A stretch of 64,000 nucleotides of DNA, from assembly GCF_014203755.1 (NCBI RefSeq), contig NZ_JACHJS010000001.1:6076001-6140000 (forward strand). Reading direction: 5' to 3'. Position 1 is the stretch's first letter. Every line of letters begins with the position of its first letter. This document shows positions 44,321-53,156 of the stretch, in pieces. This DNA is from Saccharothrix violaceirubra (GTDB lineage: Bacteria > Actinomycetota > Actinomycetes > Mycobacteriales > Pseudonocardiaceae). The notes under the pieces were generated by a model. It was given only the letters and a program-made list of their open reading frames with translations, did no database searches and had not been told where the DNA came from. The position numbers and the translations under genes are program-made.

Positions 44321-45567
44321 GGCAGCACCCCCTTCGAGTCGAGCGCGTCCTGGAGTTCGGCCCGCATCCGGTCCCCCGTCGCCTTCGGGTCGATGTCCGC
44401 GGGCGGCGACAGGATCGTGGAGATCACCGTGGAGACGTTCTGGTACGCGGGGGTCACCGGTCGCGAGCCGGAGGACTTCAGGGCGTCGAGGATGGCGTCG
44501 CGCATCGGGTACGGCTTGGCCATGTCCGGGTCGTCGTAGACGGATTCGATGGTGGGCGGCACGCCGTCGTTGACGGCGGCGAACTTCTGGCTCTCCGCGT
44601 CACGCAGGCAGCGCACGGCGTCGAACGACTCCCGCGAGTGCTCGGTGAACGCGCTGACGGCGTAGTTGATGCCGCCGACGGTGACCTTCGCCGGACCGCC
44701 GTCGATCGACGGGTACGGCGCCCACTTGAAGTTGGCCGCGAAGTCGGGCTTCTTCTGCGCGGCGGCGTAGACGTAGGGCCAGTTGAGCATGAACGCGGCC
44801 TTGCCGCCCTCCATCGCCAGGCGCGACACGTCCTCCGTGGAACTGGCGAACGACGGGTCGACCACGGGCGACGTGGCGAACTTCTTCAGTACTTCCAAGG
44901 CTTTCACGGCACCGTCGTCGACGAGGGCCTTGGTGCCCGAGTCGTCGACGATCCTGCCGCCGGCGGAGTTGACGAGCGTGTTGTAGAGGACGACCAGCCC
45001 CTCGTACTGCTTGCCCTGCGCCTCGATCAGGCCGGGCTTGCCCTGCTCCTTGAGCTTCGTGCCCATCTCGATCATCTCGTCCCACGTCTCCGGCGGCGTG
45101 GGCACCAGATCGCTGCGGTACCAGAGGAGTTGGACGTTGGTGTTGTCCGGTGCGCCGTAGAGCTTCCCGTCGTAACGGGCGGTGTCCAGCGGCGTTTCCA
45201 GCGTGCCGTCCTCGACGGCGGTCTTGTCCGCGCCGGTGAACTCCTTGATCCACCCGGCTTCGGCCAGCTCGGCCGTCCACGTGACGTCGAGCGCGAGGAC
45301 GTCCATCCCGGTGTCGCCGGCGGCGAGCCGGCGCACCAGCTGCTCCCGCTGGCCGTCGGCCTCCCGGGGCAGCTTGTGGTAGACGATCTCGTAGCCGTCC
45401 GCTTGGTCGTTGCAGCGGTCGACGATCTTCTGGAAGCTCTCCTGCGGGTACTTGTAGACGTTGACTGTGATCCGCCCGTCGTCCGAGCCACAGCCGGCCA
45501 GCCCGGCCGCCGCGATCACCGCGACGACACCCAGGACTGCCGGCCGACGTCGGTACGCGCCCCTCAT
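44317..45567 (-). CDS. lpqY: LpqY-type solute-binding lipoprotein
   Basis: 416 residues from ATG 45567, with GGAGGGAGGGG just ahead; a longer frame to 45633 lacks this. Signal sequence ends in lipobox LAGC, so the protein is membrane-anchored outside the cell. Family 1 solute-binding fold: [62 protein letters not shown]. Operon position and order equal lpqY-sugA-sugB-sugC of M. tuberculosis, where trehalose is the ligand; the ligand here is inferred from that. Confidence 0.85.
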   Translation of the reverse strand: MRGAYRRRPAVLGVVAVIAAAGLAGCGSDDGRITVNVYKYPQESFQKIVDRCNDQADGYEIVYHKLPREADGQREQLVRRLAAGDTGMDVLALDVTWTAELAEAGWIKEFTGADKTAVEDGTLETPLDTARYDGKLYGAPDNTNVQLLWYRSDLVPTPPETWDEMIEMGTKLKEQGKPGLIEAQGKQYEGLVVLYNTLVNSAGGRIVDDSGTKALVDDGAVKALEVLKKFATSPVVDPSFASSTEDVSRLAMEGGKAAFMLNWPYVYAAAQKKPDFAANFKWAPYPSIDGGPAKVTVGGINYAVSAFTEHSRESFDAVRCLRDAESQKFAAVNDGVPPTIESVYDDPDMAKPYPMRDAILDALKSSGSRPVTPAYQNVSTVISTILSPPADIDPKATGDRMRAELQDALDSKGVLP

Positions 45568-45740
45568 CGGCCCCTCCCTCCTTCCGACGGCGAAGGAGCC
45601 AGACCGCGAACGCCCGGCACCTCGTCGTGCCACGCCGCGTGACGCAAGTCACCCGGTGGAACGAACGTAGGCCCGGTGATCAGGTGCCGCAACCACCGGA
45701 GCCCGGCCAGGCGTTACCCGGTGTGCGGAATCGCGAAACC

Positions 45741-46277
45741 TCAGTCCTTGCGCACGTCCGAGGGACGCATGGCCAGCTTGGCGAGCAGATCGCGGCCCCG
45801 TTCGGCCGAACGGGGCTGGCACAGGACGTCGTAGCGGCCCGCGACCAACTGCGACGCGGACTGGAAGTCCCGTTTGCCGCGCGTGGAGCCGTAGCCGACG
45901 GCCGCGAAGATCACGCCGAACGCGATGCCGGCCACCAGGCCCGCGATGATCGGCCCGATGCCCGCGCCGGGCGCGGAGTTGAACAGCGACAGCAGGATGC
46001 CGACGAAGAAGCCGAACCAGGCGCCGGACGCGGCACCCGTGCCGAGCACCCGGGCCCAGGTGAGCCGGCCGGTGACCCGCTCGACGAGCATGAGGTCGAC
46101 GCCGACGATCGTCACCTCCTGGACCGGGAAGTCGCCGTCGGCGAGGAAGTCGACGGCGCGCTGGGCTTCCTCGTACGTGCCGTAGGAACCGATCGGCCAC
46201 CCCGTCGGCGGCGTCGGCAGGCGCGGGGTCATCCCGGGCCGGGCGTTCTGGGGACCGGGCGAGAACGAACCAGTCAC
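45741..46277 (-). CDS. General stress protein-like membrane protein (Rv1234-type)
   Basis: 178 residues from GTG 46277 (GAGAGG 8 bases ahead; GTG 46286 adds 3). N-terminal GSYGTYEEAQRAVDFLADGDFPVQEVTIVG resembles the YflT/GSP-17M stress domain, followed by a Gly-rich two-span segment (GAASGAWFGFFVGILLSLF and IAGLVAGIAFGVIFAAVGYG) and a basic tail SASQLVAGRYDVLC. A position near lpqY corresponds to Rv1234. Exact role unknown. Confidence 0.75.
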   Translation of the reverse strand: MTGSFSPGPQNARPGMTPRLPTPPTGWPIGSYGTYEEAQRAVDFLADGDFPVQEVTIVGVDLMLVERVTGRLTWARVLGTGAASGAWFGFFVGILLSLFNSAPGAGIGPIIAGLVAGIAFGVIFAAVGYGSTRGKRDFQSASQLVAGRYDVLCQPRSAERGRDLLAKLAMRPSDVRKD

Positions 46278-46398
46278 GTCGACCACCTCTCGCGGTGCTG
46301 ATCACCCCATCCTGCCAACCCGGGGCGAACCACGCGAAACGGCCTGCCACGAGTGCGCCGGACCACACCGGAGGAGGGTGTCCTTCCGTACATTCCCG

Positions 46399-46464
46399 GT
46401 GTCCCAGCGTGTATTTCGAGGCGTCCGAACGCGCAATTCCGCGTGTCCGAGCGGAGGACTCGCG
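46399..46464. repeat. 22-bp repeat array C, three units
   Basis: Units 46399-46420, 46421-46442 and 46443-46464, all exactly 22 bp. Same family as arrays A and D but in a divergent intergenic region, not next to a stop codon. The last unit (GTGTCCGAGC...GGAGGACTCGCG) is the terminal variant seen in array A. Rest of 46278-46569 shows no gene. Confidence 0.88.
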
Positions 46465-46569
46465 CGATTTCGCCACAGGAAGGTCACGAAGTTCCGGACG
46501 GCGTCCCGATATGTGCGAATCTCGGGTTATCCTGCGCACCCCGAAAGCTCAAGAGGGGAAAGCAGGCAC

Positions 46570-46878
46570 ATGTCCCAGTCCTACCCGCCTCCGCCGCCCG
46601 GTTACCACCCGACGCAGCCGCGGGGCACCAACAGCCTGGCGATCGCCGCGCTGATCTGCGCGTTCGTCTTCTCGCCGGTCGGCATCATCCTCGGCATCAT
46701 CGCCAAGAAGCAGATCCGGCAGACCGGCGAGGAGGGCTCCGGCCTGGCCACGGCCGCCCTCGTGATCAGCATTTTCTTCACGGTGGTCGCGGTGATCGCG
46801 ATCATTCTGTCGTTCGTGGTGTTCGCGGCGGCCGTGGACCAGATCAACGACCTGCCGAACTACGTCCCGACCACTTGA
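46570..46878 (+). CDS. DUF4190-type small membrane protein
   Basis: 102 residues from ATG 46570. Pro/Tyr-rich N-terminus (SQSYPPPPPGYHPTQPRG), then SLAIAALICAFVFSPVGIILGIIAKKQIRQTGEEGSGLATAALVIS, the DUF4190 pattern with two spans and a short cytoplasmic turn, then a further hydrophobic stretch. Purpose unknown; likely a small integral protein as Rv1233c-like neighbours. Confidence 0.8.
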   Translation: MSQSYPPPPPGYHPTQPRGTNSLAIAALICAFVFSPVGIILGIIAKKQIRQTGEEGSGLATAALVISIFFTVVAVIAIILSFVVFAAAVDQINDLPNYVPTT

Positions 46879-46887
46879 TCCCGAGGA

Positions 46888-47058
46888 TCAGGCCGCGACG
46901 ATCTCCAGTTCGCCGCCGCAATGGCGGCACACGTCCGCGAAGACGTGGACGTCGGCAGCGCATCCCGGGCACGAGCGGATGCTGCGGCTGAGGAGGTCGT
47001 CGGCGGGCCGGCGGCGGAACAGTCGGCGGCCTAGTCGGATCACGCGGTGTCGGGCCAT
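46888..47058 (-). CDS. Zinc-ribbon microprotein
   Basis: 56 residues from ATG 47058 (longer starts to 47127 are open). A basic stretch RVIRLGRRLFRRRP precedes CPGC and CRHC in SCPGCAADVHVFADVCRHCGGELE, a CxxC-x12-CxxC zinc ribbon. Gap to the convergent DUF4190 gene is 9 bp. Could bind nucleic acid or protein; no homolog named here. Confidence 0.65.
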   Translation of the reverse strand: MARHRVIRLGRRLFRRRPADDLLSRSIRSCPGCAADVHVFADVCRHCGGELEIVAA

Positions 47059-47167
47059 ACCCGACACCATGCGCAGGTCCCACCCCGTGATCGCCAGTCC
47101 TGGGCGGTGTGACGTGGTGATGCTCACCGGCGGGGTCGACGCAGTGCGACCCCGCCGGTACCGGCAG

Positions 47168-48124
47168 TCAGGAGGACGGCGTCCAGACGTCCGCGCGCAC
47201 CAGTCCCGCGGCCCGGCCCTTCGCCGAGATCACCAGCGCCATCTTGCGCGACGCCTCGTCGATCATCTCGTCGCCGAGCATCACCGCACCGCGCCGACCA
47301 CCCGCCTCGGACGTGAAGTGCGCGTAGGCGTCCAGGATGTTCTCCGCGCGGTCGAAGTCCTCTTGGCGCGGGCTGAACACCTCGTTCGCCGCCTCGATCT
47401 GGCCGGGGTGCAGCACCCACTTGCCGTCGAAGCCCAGCGCGGCCGACCGGCCGGCCACCCGCCGGAACCCGGCCACGTCGCGGATCTGCAGGTACGGGCC
47501 GTCGATCGCCTGGAGGTCGTACGCCCGCGCGGCCATCAAGATCCGCATCAGGATGTAGTGGTAGGCGTCGCCGACGTCGTAGCCGGCCGGCTGCTCGCCC
47601 ACCACCAGCGACTTCATGTTGATCGACGCCATGAGGTCCGCCGGGCCGAACACGATCGTCTCCAGGCGCGGCGACGAGGCGGCGATCGCGTCGACGTTCG
47701 TCAGCCCCAGGGCGTTCTCGATCTGCGCCTCGATGCCGATCCGGCCCACCTCGAGGCCCGTCGCCTTCTCGACCTGGGTGAGCAGCAGGTCGAGCGCCTG
47801 GACCTGCTGCGCCGTCTGCACCTTGGGCAGCAGCAGGCAGTCCACGTGCGCGCCCGCGCCCTCGACCACCTCGACGACGTCGCGGTAGGTCCACTCCGTG
47901 GTCCAGTCGTTGACCCGCACGACCCGGGTCCGCGCACCCCAGCCCCCCTCGTTGAGCGCCGCCACGATCGTCTTGCGCGCGTCGGCCTTGGCCAACGGGG
48001 CGCAGGCGTCCTCCAGGTCCAGGAAGACCATGTCGGCGGGCAGGGTGCGGGCCTTGTCGACCATCTTCCGGCTCGACCCCGGAACCGCGAGACACGAACG
48101 TCGGGGACGCTGCCGGTCGACCAC
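47168..48124 (-). CDS. HpcH/HpaI-CitE family CoA ester lyase
   Basis: 318 residues from GTG 48124, with GAGGAGG 7 bases ahead. SCLAVPGSSRKMVDKA, DMVFLDLEDACAP, RVNDWTTEW, LLLPKVQTA, EAQIENALGL with the metal-binding Glu, and GPADLMASINM place it with CitE-like beta-methylmalyl/malyl-CoA or citramalyl-CoA lyases. These cleave or condense acyl-CoAs with glyoxylate or acetyl-CoA using Mg2+. Substrate cannot be told from the sequence. Stands alone. Confidence 0.9.
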   Translation of the reverse strand: MVDRQRPRRSCLAVPGSSRKMVDKARTLPADMVFLDLEDACAPLAKADARKTIVAALNEGGWGARTRVVRVNDWTTEWTYRDVVEVVEGAGAHVDCLLLPKVQTAQQVQALDLLLTQVEKATGLEVGRIGIEAQIENALGLTNVDAIAASSPRLETIVFGPADLMASINMKSLVVGEQPAGYDVGDAYHYILMRILMAARAYDLQAIDGPYLQIRDVAGFRRVAGRSAALGFDGKWVLHPGQIEAANEVFSPRQEDFDRAENILDAYAHFTSEAGGRRGAVMLGDEMIDEASRKMALVISAKGRAAGLVRADVWTPSS

Positions 48125-48224
48125 TGGGGAACCTCCTCGATGTCGGCACGGAGCGTGGCACGGGTCACCGGCGTCCGCCATCGGCCTGAGTCGCGCCTCA
48201 CACCACGCGTGGCAGGCTGGGACC

Positions 48225-48560
48225 GTGGAACTCGCACAGGTGCTGGACAACGCGCTGCGCAAAGCCGCCGCGCTGTGGGTCCGACCGGCCGGTCACCCGC
48301 CCCGGCTGGTCTGGGCGCTGTGGCGCGACGGCGCCGTGCACGTCGCGGTCGGCGGAACCGGGCAGGTCGTGCCCGGACTGGCCGATGGGGTGGACTGCAC
48401 GCTCACCGTCCGCTCGCCCACGACCCACTCGCACCTGGTCGACGTCACCGCGACCGCGCGGCTGGTCGACCCCGACGACGACACGGCCGCCGCGCTGCGG
48501 TCGGCCCGGCTCAACGGCCGACCGGACTGGGATTCGGTCTACCGCTGGGACATCCCGTGA
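48225..48560 (+). CDS. Conserved hypothetical protein
   Basis: 111 residues from GTG 48225. Contains ALWVRPAGHPPRLVWALWRDGAVHVAV and HSHLVDVTATARLVDP, suggestive of a small beta-barrel such as the flavin-nucleotide (PNPOx-like) fold, but I do not recognise a family. The stop overlaps the GTG of the phosphotransferase gene (GTGA), so the pair is coupled. Confidence 0.55.
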   Translation: MELAQVLDNALRKAAALWVRPAGHPPRLVWALWRDGAVHVAVGGTGQVVPGLADGVDCTLTVRSPTTHSHLVDVTATARLVDPDDDTAAALRSARLNGRPDWDSVYRWDIP

Positions 48561-49423
48561 TCACCGCACCGGCGGACTTCGCGGTCGACCTCGGCGCCGA
48601 GGCCCGGCGGTGGCGCGACACGCTGCCCGCCCTGGCGACGAGGTACTGCTCCCGCTGGGCGCTGACCCCCGACGGCGACCCGATGTTCGGCTACGTCGCG
48701 GCCGTCCTGCCCGTGCGCCGGGCCGACGGGCACCCGGCCGTCCTCAAACTCACCTGGCTCGACGAGGAGACCCGGTCCGAACCCCTCGCCCTGGCCACGT
48801 GGAACGGCGACGGGGCCGTTCTGCTGCTCGACCACGACGACGCGGACGGCGCACTGCTGCTGGAACGCCTCGACGCCGACCACTCGCTCGCGGACGAACC
48901 GATCGCCGCCGCCCTGGCCGTGATCGGCGGACTGGTCCGGCGGCTGACCGTGCCGGCGCCGGCCGGGCTGCGCCGCGTCGTGGTCGACGACCTGGCCGCG
49001 CGCAACCGGGAACTCGGCACGCCGGTGGAACCACGCGTCGTCGACCACGCGGCGGGCATGGGCCGTGAACTGGCCGCGTCCGCCGCACACCTGCTCGTCA
49101 ACGAGGACCTGCACTACGGGAACGTGCTGCGGGCGAGCCGCGAACCGTGGCTCGTGATCGACCCCAAACCGCTGTCCGGCGACCCCGAGTACGGCGTGAT
49201 CCCGCTGCTGTGGAACCGGCTCGCCGAACTCGACGGCGAACGCGGGCTGCGCGACCGGCGTGCCGCGGTCGTGGCCGCCGCCGGACTCGACCCCGACCGG
49301 ACCCGCGCGTGGACGTACTACCGGGCCGTGGTGAACCACCTGTGGGCCGTCGAGGTCGGCGACCGGGCGTTCGCCGACCGGCTGGCCGCGATCACGCGGT
49401 CCACTGTGGAGCGGGCGGCATGA
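48557..49423 (+). CDS. APH(6)/hydroxyurea-type phosphotransferase family protein
   Basis: 288 residues from GTG 48557. Layout fits aminoglycoside/hydroxyurea kinase family (APH_6_hur, streptomycin 6-kinase type): GYVAAVLPVRRADGHPAVLKLTW, DGALLLERLDADHSL and the catalytic stretch HLLVNEDLHYGNVLRASREPWLVIDPKPLSGDPEYG. The usual HGDLH loop is NEDLH: the Asp is retained but the His-Gly before it is Asn-Glu. Activity against an antibiotic is not implied; metabolic roles are possible. A perfect TCCACTGTGGA palindrome lies near the 3' end. Confidence 0.8.
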   Translation: MITAPADFAVDLGAEARRWRDTLPALATRYCSRWALTPDGDPMFGYVAAVLPVRRADGHPAVLKLTWLDEETRSEPLALATWNGDGAVLLLDHDDADGALLLERLDADHSLADEPIAAALAVIGGLVRRLTVPAPAGLRRVVVDDLAARNRELGTPVEPRVVDHAAGMGRELAASAAHLLVNEDLHYGNVLRASREPWLVIDPKPLSGDPEYGVIPLLWNRLAELDGERGLRDRRAAVVAAAGLDPDRTRAWTYYRAVVNHLWAVEVGDRAFADRLAAITRSTVERAA

Positions 49424-49451
49424 CCGACCGGCGACGGCTAGCCTGATCACC

Positions 49452-50705
49452 GTGGTCGTCGTGAACCGGGTCTTCGCCGCTCAACTCGCCGGATTGCCCG
49501 TGTTCGGGCCGGACGGCGAATCCATCGGCAAGGTCCGCGACCTCGTCGTCGGACTGCGGATCGACCGGCAACCGCCGCGCGTCCTCGGACTGGTGCTCGA
49601 ACTGGCCACCCGGCGTCGCATCTTCGTGCCCATGCTGCGCGTGACGACGATCGAGCCGAACGCCGTGAGCCTGGCCACCGGAACGGTCAGCCTGCGCCAG
49701 TTCCACCAGCGCGCCAACGAGGTCCTGGTCGTCGGCGAACTGCTCGACGCCCGCGTGCGCATGGACTCCGGCGCGCAGGCCGTCCTGGTCGACGCGGCCA
49801 TGGAACCGACCCGCACCCGCGACTGGCGGATGACCCGCGTGGCCGTGCGCGAGCGCACCGGACGGCTCAGCCGGCGCGGACCCGTGCAGGTGCTGGCGTG
49901 GGAGGACCTGACCGGGCTGTCCATCACGGAACTCGCCGGGCAGCCGCAGGGCGCACAACACCTCGTGGCGCTCTTCGAGACCATGCGCGCGGCCGACGTC
50001 GCCCTGGCGTTGCACAGCCTGCCGTCCAAACGCCGGTACGAGGTCGCCGAAGCCCTGGACGACGAACGGCTCGCCGACGTCATCGAGGAGATGGCCGAGG
50101 AGGACCAGAAGGACCTCCTCGCCCACATGGACGAGGAACGCGCGGCCGACGTGCTCGAGGCGATGAACCCCGACGACGCCGCCGACCTGCTCGCCGAACT
50201 GCCCGAACCGGAAAAGGACCGGCTCCTGGACCTGATGGAGCCCGAGGAGTCCGCGCCGGTCAAGCGGTTGCTCAAGTACAGCTACGACACCGCCGGCGGT
50301 CTGATGACCCCCGAACCCGTCGTGCTCGCGCCCGACGCCACCGTGGCCGAGGCGTTGGCGCACGTGCGCAACCCCGACCTCACACCCGCACTGGCCAGTA
50401 TGGTGTTCGTGTGCCGGTCGCCGACCGCGACGCCCACCGGCCGCTACCTCGGCTGCGTGCACATCCAGCGCCTGCTCCGCGAACCGCCGTCCGACCTGGT
50501 CGCGGGCGTGCTGGACACCGACATGGCGACTCTGTCGCCGACCGCGTCGCTGGGCGAGGTGACCCGCTACTTCGCCGCGTACAACCTGGTGTGCGGCCCC
50601 GTGGTCGACGAGGCCGAGCACCTGCTCGGCGCGGTGACCGTCGACGACGTCCTGGACCACCTGCTGCCGGACAACTGGCGGGAAACGGGGTTGACCAATG
50701 CCTGA
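49452..50705 (+). CDS. MgtE-like protein lacking the channel domain (Rv1232c family)
   Basis: 417 residues from GTG 49452. A PRC-barrel-like N-terminus (RVFAAQLAGLPVFGPDGESIGKVRDLVVGL) is followed by an MgtE intracellular N domain (ADVALALHSLPSKRRYEVAEALDDERLADVIEEM and repeated EExAADVLExMxPDDAADLL helices) and two CBS domains (GGLMTPEPVVLAPDATVAEAL, DTDMATLSPTASLGEV). No membrane spans, so it is not itself a channel. Acts possibly as Mg2+ or nucleotide sensor. It overlaps the next gene by 8 bp. Confidence 0.88.
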   Translation: MVVVNRVFAAQLAGLPVFGPDGESIGKVRDLVVGLRIDRQPPRVLGLVLELATRRRIFVPMLRVTTIEPNAVSLATGTVSLRQFHQRANEVLVVGELLDARVRMDSGAQAVLVDAAMEPTRTRDWRMTRVAVRERTGRLSRRGPVQVLAWEDLTGLSITELAGQPQGAQHLVALFETMRAADVALALHSLPSKRRYEVAEALDDERLADVIEEMAEEDQKDLLAHMDEERAADVLEAMNPDDAADLLAELPEPEKDRLLDLMEPEESAPVKRLLKYSYDTAGGLMTPEPVVLAPDATVAEALAHVRNPDLTPALASMVFVCRSPTATPTGRYLGCVHIQRLLREPPSDLVAGVLDTDMATLSPTASLGEVTRYFAAYNLVCGPVVDEAEHLLGAVTVDDVLDHLLPDNWRETGLTNA

Positions 50706-51195
50706 GCTGCTGCCACGACGCAGACTCGACCAGCCGCGCCAACCGGCCCGGTTCCGGCTCTCCCTGGACCCGGAGGCGTTCGGCCGGTTCTCCGAACGGC
50801 TGGCCCGGTTCCTGGGCACCGGAAAGTTCCTGTTCTGGCAGACGCTGCTCGTGCTCGCGTGGATCACGCTGAACCTGGTCGCGGTCGAGTACTCGTGGGA
50901 CCCGTACCCGTTCATCCTGCTGAACCTGGCGTTCTCCACGCAGGCCGCCTACGCCGCACCGCTGATCCTGCTGGCCCAGAACCGGCAGGACGACCGGGAC
51001 CGGGTGTCGCTGGAGGAGGACCGGACGCGGGCCGCGCAGACCAAGGCCGACACCGAGTACCTGGCCCGGGAACTGGCCGCGTTGCGGCTGGCCGTCGGCG
51101 AGGTCGTGACCCGGGACTACCTGCGCAGCGAACTGGACCGCGTGCTGCGCAAGACCCGACGGCGTGCGCTCAAGGACTCCGAGGTGGGGTCCTAG
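50698..51195 (+). CDS. DUF1003 membrane protein (Rv1231c family)
   Basis: 165 residues from ATG 50698, overlapping the upstream gene by 8 bp. Two spans, LFWQTLLVLAWITLNLVAV and PYPFILLNLAFSTQAAYAAPLILLAQNRQ, match the DUF1003 signature, and the cytoplasmic tail is a charged coiled-coil (DRVSLEEDRTRAAQTKADTEYLARELAAL). The overlap suggests it supplies a membrane anchor for the MgtE-like protein; that is an inference. Confidence 0.88.
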   Translation: MPELLPRRRLDQPRQPARFRLSLDPEAFGRFSERLARFLGTGKFLFWQTLLVLAWITLNLVAVEYSWDPYPFILLNLAFSTQAAYAAPLILLAQNRQDDRDRVSLEEDRTRAAQTKADTEYLARELAALRLAVGEVVTRDYLRSELDRVLRKTRRRALKDSEVGS

Positions 51196-51196
51196 G

Positions 51197-51661
51197 TCAG
51201 ACCTGGCCCTCGTCGACGAGCTTGGCGCAGGACCGGCCGAAGCGCTCCAGCTCGGCGGCGTCGAACACGTCGCCGAAGTGGCGGGCCACGCCGGTCAGGT
51301 GCGTCCCGCCGGCGGTGCGCAGCCGGTCGACGCCCTGGGCGGTGAGGACCGCGACGACGCCCCGGCCGTCACCGTCGGCGCGTTCGCGCAGCACCAGGCC
51401 GGCGCGTTCGAGCCGGTCCACGAGACGGGTCACGCCGGAGCGCGACAGCAGGACCGCGTCGGCCAGTTCGGTCATCCGCAGTCGGTGCCGCGGCGCCTCG
51501 GCCAACTGGACGAGCACGTCGTAGGCCGCCAGGGACAGGCGCTGTTCGGCGATCAGCTCGGCCTCGAGGACCCGAGTGAGCCGCGCGTGGGCGCGGAGGA
51601 ACGATCGCCACACCCCCAGCTCGGTTCGGGTGGGCAACCGGGCACTTCCGGTTTCCGGCAC
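51197..51661 (-). CDS. MarR family regulator
   Basis: 154 residues from GTG 51661. Winged-helix MarR domain: SLAAYDVLVQLAEAPRHRLRMTELADAVLLSRSGVTRLVDRLERAGLVLRER with the wing in DGRGVVAVLTAQG. C-terminal helix AELERFGRSCAKLVDE supports dimerisation. It is divergent from the Mrp gene (120 bp), so mrp is a candidate target. Signal unknown. Confidence 0.9.
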   Translation of the reverse strand: MPETGSARLPTRTELGVWRSFLRAHARLTRVLEAELIAEQRLSLAAYDVLVQLAEAPRHRLRMTELADAVLLSRSGVTRLVDRLERAGLVLRERADGDGRGVVAVLTAQGVDRLRTAGGTHLTGVARHFGDVFDAAELERFGRSCAKLVDEGQV

Positions 51662-51781
51662 GGGCCACGATGTTACGGAAAGCACCCGGCCGACTCCCCT
51701 GCGGCCCCCGTCTTCCCGGGTCCGCGATCGCCGTAGCATGGGAGGTCGGAGCCCCATCCCGTTGATATTTAAGGCGATCCT

Positions 51782-52906
51782 GTGTTCCCTACTGCTGACG
51801 ACGTGCGCAAGGCGCTGGCCGGCGTGCACGACCCCGAGATCAAGCGTCCGATCACCGAGTTGGGCATGGTGAAAGACGTCGTGGTCGGCAAGGACGGCGT
51901 CGTCGACGTCGCCGTCTACCTGACCGTCCAGGGGTGTCCGCTGCGGGACAAGATCACCGCGGACGTGACGGCGGCCGTCTCGGGACTGCCCGGCGTGACC
52001 GGCGTGCGGGTGGCGTTGGACGTGATGTCCGACGCGCAGCGGACCGACCTGCGCAAGATGCTGCGCGGCGGCGTGGACGAGCCCGTGATCCCGTTCGCGC
52101 AGCCCGGGTCGTTGACGCGGGTGTACTGCGTGGCGTCGGGCAAGGGCGGCGTCGGCAAGTCGAGCGTGACGGTCAACCTGGCGGTGGCGATGGCCGCGCG
52201 CGGGCTGTCGGTCGGCGTGGTGGACGCGGACATCTACGGGCACTCGATCCCGCGGATGCTGGGCACCGAGGCGCGGCCGACCCAGGTCGAGAAGATGATC
52301 ATGCCGCCGCAGTCGCACGGCGTGAAGCTGATCTCGATCGGGATGTTCACGCCCGGCAACACGCCCGTGGTGTGGCGCGGACCCATGCTGCACCGGGCGT
52401 TGCAGCAGTTCCTGGCCGACGTGTTCTGGGGCGACCTGGACGTGCTGCTGCTGGACCTGCCGCCCGGTACCGGCGACGTGGCGATCTCCGTGGCGCAGCT
52501 CGTGCCCAACGCCGAGATCCTCGTGGTGACCACGCCGCAGCAGGCCGCCGCCGAGGTGGCGGAACGGGCCGGGTCGATCGCGTTGCAGACGCGGCAGCGG
52601 GTCGCGGGCGTGATCGAGAACATGTCGTACTACGAACTCCCCGACGGCACCCGGGCCGACATCTTCGGGTCGGGTGGGGGCGCGGCCGTGGCGGCTTCGC
52701 TGACCGCGGCCGTGGGCGCCGACGTGCCACTGCTGGGCCAGGTCCCGCTGGACCCGCGCCTGCGCGAGCAGGGGGACGCGGGCACCCCGATCGTGCTGGC
52801 CCACCCCGAGTCACCCGCCGCCGGCGTGCTCACCGACGTGGCACGCCAACTGTCCGTGCGCTCACGCGGCCTGGCCGGCCGCCTGCTCAACGTCTCCCCC
52901 CGCTGA
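51782..52906 (+). CDS. mrp: Mrp/NBP35-type iron-sulfur carrier P-loop protein
   Basis: 374 residues from GTG 51782 (AAGG about 9 bases ahead; -10-like TAGCAT at 51734-51739). An N-terminal FSCA/DUF59 domain (VHDPEIKRPITELGM, VYLTVQGCPLRDKI) precedes the ParA-like ATPase with deviant Walker A ASGKGGVGKSS, VVDADIYGHS, and LLLDLPPGTGD. CxxC near the C-terminus common in Mrp is not seen here. Involved in Fe-S cluster transfer. Corresponds to Rv1229c. The 22-bp array D begins just after the stop. Confidence 0.92.
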   Translation: MFPTADDVRKALAGVHDPEIKRPITELGMVKDVVVGKDGVVDVAVYLTVQGCPLRDKITADVTAAVSGLPGVTGVRVALDVMSDAQRTDLRKMLRGGVDEPVIPFAQPGSLTRVYCVASGKGGVGKSSVTVNLAVAMAARGLSVGVVDADIYGHSIPRMLGTEARPTQVEKMIMPPQSHGVKLISIGMFTPGNTPVVWRGPMLHRALQQFLADVFWGDLDVLLLDLPPGTGDVAISVAQLVPNAEILVVTTPQQAAAEVAERAGSIALQTRQRVAGVIENMSYYELPDGTRADIFGSGGGAAVAASLTAAVGADVPLLGQVPLDPRLREQGDAGTPIVLAHPESPAAGVLTDVARQLSVRSRGLAGRLLNVSPR

Positions 52907-52908
52907 CC

Positions 52909-53149
52909 CGCGCGAGTTATGCGTTCGGACACCGCGAGTTGTGCGTTCAGGCACCGCGAGTCCTCCACTCGGACACCCCGAAATACGCACTCAGGCACCC
53001 TGGACCGCCTCTGGCGGTTCGGGGTCTCGAAGGTCCGGCAGCTCTCGGCCCGCAACGTGCAGGCAGCGCACGGGGGTTCGGGGTCCCGAGCGCACATTTC
53101 GCGGTGCCTGAACGCACAACTCGCGGTGTCCGAACGCATAACTCGCGCG
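52909..53149. repeat. 22-bp repeat array D: two opposed sets forming a 50-bp perfect inverted repeat
   Basis: Left set: units 52911-52932, 52933-52954, 52955-52976, 52977-52998. Right set in opposite orientation: 53082-53103, 53104-53125, 53126-53147. Bases 52909-52958 are perfectly complementary to 53100-53149 (50 of 50), with a 141-bp interior. The element fills the space between the convergent mrp and tatB stops. Confidence 0.92.
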
Positions 53150-53156
53150 ATGGGGG

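Noticed and set aside
46888..49423. Single large protein covering the region from 46979 to 49423 on the plus strand
   Set aside because: Only the last 288 codons have kinase-family character; the rest overlaps, antisense, the CoA ester lyase and zinc-ribbon genes.
48557..49423. Antibiotic resistance island
   Set aside because: The kinase-like gene stands in core-gene context without mobility genes, with normal codon use, and has an altered catalytic loop.
52911..53147. CRISPR array
   Set aside because: Units are contiguous 22-mers with no unique spacers and no cas genes nearby.
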